Assembly: GCA_039720395.1 (NCBI GenBank)
Contig: JBBPBK010000145.1
Span: 92,997-156,996, forward strand
Length of the DNA stretch: 64,000 nucleotides
Direction of reading: 5' to 3'
From: Liquidambar formosana
Lineage: Eukaryota; Streptophyta; Magnoliopsida; Saxifragales; Altingiaceae
The notes under the pieces were generated by a model. It was not told the DNA's origin and searched no databases. It was given only the letters and a program-made list of their open reading frames with translations. Shown here piece after piece: positions 60,997-64,000 of the stretch (positions are counted from its first letter, which is position 1; every line of letters begins with the position of its first letter). Both the position numbers and the translations under genes were made by a program.

Positions 60997-63024
60997 TCAG
61001 ATCTCGCCATCCCAGAGTTCTTCAAGGGTTTTGTATGGACCAAAAGTCTCATGCACGAATGGAATACCCTTAATTATCCTCTCCTGCATAATCAAAAAGC
61101 ATAACTTCAATAATCTATACTGAATATAAACCAATTCAATTCTTCCTACTCTCTGCTCACTAAGAAAAGCTACTTGCCTGATCAATTTCAGAAAGCTTGG
61201 CAAACAAGTCCTTGGATATAGACCAGCCAAAAACATCGAAGTTTTCCTTAATCCTCGCCTCATTTGCACTCTTAGGCACCATACTGTGACCCATTTGCAA
61301 CCCCCAACGAAGAGCGACTTGTGCAGGAGACTTGCCCAATTTCTTAGAAACCATAATGAGAACAGGATTGCCAAGAACAGGATTTTTAAGAACATCACCA
61401 TGGAAGATTGCTGTACCCGGCGAACCCAATGGTGAATACGCCTGATATAAGGAAAATTCATCACAATAGACGTTTAAATAATGAATTGATGTGGTGTTTG
61501 GAGATGACAAGAAAGTGAAATCAATCCATTTTTGTTTCTTGAAGCATCTGCAACAAATCTATTTTGGTATAAAAGCATCTGGCACCCATATAAGAAACTT
61601 TAGGAGATATTATATTTGCAATTTTGCATACTCACGCTTAGGTGGACTCCCTTGGATTTACAGAAGGCGCGTAGCTGCGGCTGGTGCCATAAAGGGTGGC
61701 ATTCGACTTGGTTGACAGCAGGAGGTACACGAGCGACCTCCAACAGATCCCCCAGCTTCTTTGAAGAGAAATTGCTCACACCGATAGCTCGAGCCTTGCC
61801 AGAATCATATAGGGCCTCCATTGCTCTCCATGTACGGGAATGTCAGGTTGGGTAAGGTTTTCAGGCTCAAATCCAACCGACCCTTTTTCATGCTGACTGG
61901 CCAGTGGATCTTCAAAATTTTACAGCCCCATTTAGCCACAAAAAAAAAAAAAAAAAAGAGTAAAAATAGAATTTGGGTCACATCATTATCACTAGATTGG
62001 GTAGAGGTGTAGAACATGAAGCAAAATTACGAGATACATACTAGATAGAGGTCTAGATATTCAGCTGCAAGTCTCGTAAAGTTCGATCAAATGCCTCTGG
62101 TACATCTTCCGTGCATAATCAGTACCCCTGTAGATTATTAATTGCGGTTTCAATTGAATTGTAGAAGAAAGTCAACAAGCTGAGGGATATCAACTATGCG
62201 GGTGAAGTTTCCATTGATAAATTCAACCTCATGAATGCCTAGAAACATTTTTTTCAGTAAAAAATTAGGACAAACCAGAGCTTGGAGGTGATCCATAAAT
62301 CCTCACGGCTTCACTACACCATCTCGATCAGCTTCTTCAGAGCAAACCAATCTACTTAAACAAGAAACAGGACAATAACATGAAAAAATCATCATCCAGT
62401 TCCATGAACAACAAAGAAGGTAGAAACCAATTCAATATATCTGTTGCAGATGAGATGGGAGGGTGCCATATACTTTGAAAGGCTTCCTCACAATTTGTAG
62501 ATTTCAACTAGTTTTTCACTTCAAAATGATAAACAAACGATAAAACGATGACTAACTTTGACAATGTGAGAAAAATATTACCTCCTTCTCATTACCGTAC
62601 AATGTAGAACAATCAATATGTCGGTATCCGGCCTGCAAAGACACAAGACTGCAGTATTAAGCAACTTCAATTCTAATCAACTAACTATGATCTGCAAAGA
62701 CACAAGTCTGCCTCATTAAGCTTCACCCTTTACACATCCATTGGTGGGACCATGTGTCGATCAAGACCATTCAAATAGATCTATCAACATTGAGAATGCA
62801 CATATACTTATATTTGTAAGGATCAATGATGCAAAAAATTTTATGTCTTTTATTTTAATTTGGCCAGACAAAAGAACTATGTCTACTAACGAACAGAGCA
62901 TGACCTTAAGGGCAGTGGCGACGGCGTCACCAACGACGCCAGGGGCAGCCTGCCACGTCCCTAATCCGACGGAAGGGATTTTAGCTCCCGTATTCAATTC
63001 AAAGAATTGAGTATCCTTCGCCAT
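60997..63024 (-). pseudogene. Aldo-keto reductase, AKR4C type (copy 4, multiply broken)
   Basis: All seven exons can be traced on the minus strand: 63024-62905, 62632-62582, 62351-62276, 62127-62042, 61909-61636, 61441-61178, 61083-60997. Exons 1, 2, 6 and 7 are open, with Asp47 and Tyr52 kept. Compared with copy 3, exon 3 has one extra and two missing bases, exon 4 lacks two, and exon 5 lacks two (near 61838 and 61885). Exon 6 has a 15-bp in-frame duplication giving NPVLGNPVL, and position 1 of that exon is Ala instead of Gly. The last intron again begins GC (CAG then GCAAGT). The gene cannot make a full reductase. Introns are shorter than in the other copies. Confidence 0.88.
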
Positions 63025-63092
63025 TTTCAACTCAAAGACAGCACTTTCCGAATTAAAACTGCAAAACAACAAGATCTGACCATTTATAGCAT

Positions 63093-63093
63093 G

Positions 63094-63125
<32 letters not shown>
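63093..63125. repeat. ATA trinucleotide microsatellite
   Basis: About eleven uninterrupted ATA/TAA units upstream of AKR copy 4. Confidence 0.9.
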
Positions 63126-63126
<1 letters not shown>

Positions 63127-63129
63127 TAA

Positions 63130-64000
63130 ATAATAAGGAACAGCGAGCGACGGGGACCGCTGAAAAAGTTAGCTGACCCGCACGACACTGAAAAACTCGA
63201 CAATGGCGAGGCTTTTACCCCCAGCTCTCTTGAATCTCGTTTTCAGTTGCAGGCAGTAGTTGATGTATAGACATTTGAGAAATGAAATTAGCAAGTTTGA
63301 CTTTGTGCTCACATGGGATACTATTTTACGTACGGGACCCCAAAAATGATTATCTTATTGATCCACATTAGTGATTGGCCCCAAAACACCTATTAGTAGG
63401 GTCAAATAGCAATGCTCCAAAAAATTATCAAATGAACTGCACTGGAAATTATTTAGTGTGCTAGGTATTGTATTTTTATTTTTTTTTTCTGGGTAAAATA
63501 GTTTTTTACATAACATAACTCGTTGCATTATAAATTAAGCAATATCCTAATATATAAAAATAATTAGATATAAACTCTGACTCATTACGTTTAAAATAAT
63601 ACTAATGAAATGAGTGATCTACTATAGTGATCGATTAGGCCACGCCGGGTCATTAAAAAAAGTGATCATTTATTTATCAATTTTCTATTTGTAAGAAAAA
63701 AATGGATTAATTAATGGAATAGTCTTAACATGATAACTTTGAATCTTTGATGATGTGACGTGTGTCTCAGATTGCATGCCAAAAAAAAACTAAAAAATGG
63801 TATAGTCTAAGAGGAATGAGGGTTCCCTCATTATTACTCATTACCAAAAGGTTCTTTAGCTAATGCTGGTGATCAGTCTTTAACTAATTTAGGCCATGAA
63901 ATTAAATGTAATTAGCCAACAATCCTCAAGTGTAATGCCATGACCCGTCGTAATAAAAGACATGAGATTACAAAAATTTTGATTTTGATCCGTTGTGGAT
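63130..64000. other. 5' flank of AKR copy 4 and intergenic DNA
   Basis: 63150-63240 resembles the flank of AKR copy 2. Beyond it the sequence is AT-rich with no supported gene up to the window edge. Confidence 0.5.

Overview
This window looks like nuclear DNA of a flowering plant, most likely a eudicot. It is AT-rich, genes are split by many introns with plant-type splice sites, and the protein families are plant ones: DC1 zinc-finger proteins, a bifunctional P5CS, an MAM33-like protein and an AKR4C-type aldo-keto reductase array. Small inverted-repeat elements (MITEs), tRNA-derived SINEs and a mitochondrial DNA insertion lie between and inside the genes. I cannot name the species.

Layout. 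From 1 to 7.5 kb there is mostly non-coding DNA with two MITE-like elements and a promoter-like leader at about 5.06 kb with no recognisable gene. From 7.5 to 21.3 kb lies a repeated unit seen four times. Unit 0 encodes a protein that has lost its DC1 domains and gained a 12-residue repeat. Units A and B encode intact single-exon, three-domain DC1 proteins. Unit C keeps only upstream and downstream flank, with no gene body. A three-exon conserved plant gene of unknown function sits at 18.6-19.9 kb. A TIR transposon carrying gene-like pieces, possibly a Pack-MULE, spans 22.3-23.8 kb.

From 25.2 to 37.9 kb is a complete 20-exon P5CS gene (716 residues when joined), the rate-limiting enzyme of proline synthesis from glutamate, with G-box/ABRE-like motifs upstream. 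Its intron 8 donor reads GA instead of GT, its intron 16 donor is GC, and intron 10 carries a mitochondrial atp6 fragment (NUMT) next to a hAT-like element.

From 39 kb onward everything recognised is on the minus strand: a probably 5'-truncated MAM33/p32-family gene, then a tandem AKR4C-type array. AKR copy 1 (40.8-46.2 kb) is intact at 315 residues. Copy 2 (47.9-51.3 kb) has one frameshift near its end, copy 3 (55.2-59.0 kb) has a +1/-1 pair in exon 5, copy 4 (61.0-63.0 kb) is broken many times, and a fifth copy survives only as a last-exon remnant at 60.3 kb. All four long copies share a GC-AG last intron. An unrecognised two-exon coding fragment lies between copies 2 and 3. P5CS (osmolyte synthesis) and AKR4C enzymes (detoxification of reactive aldehydes) are both stress-related in plants, but nothing here shows that they are co-regulated.
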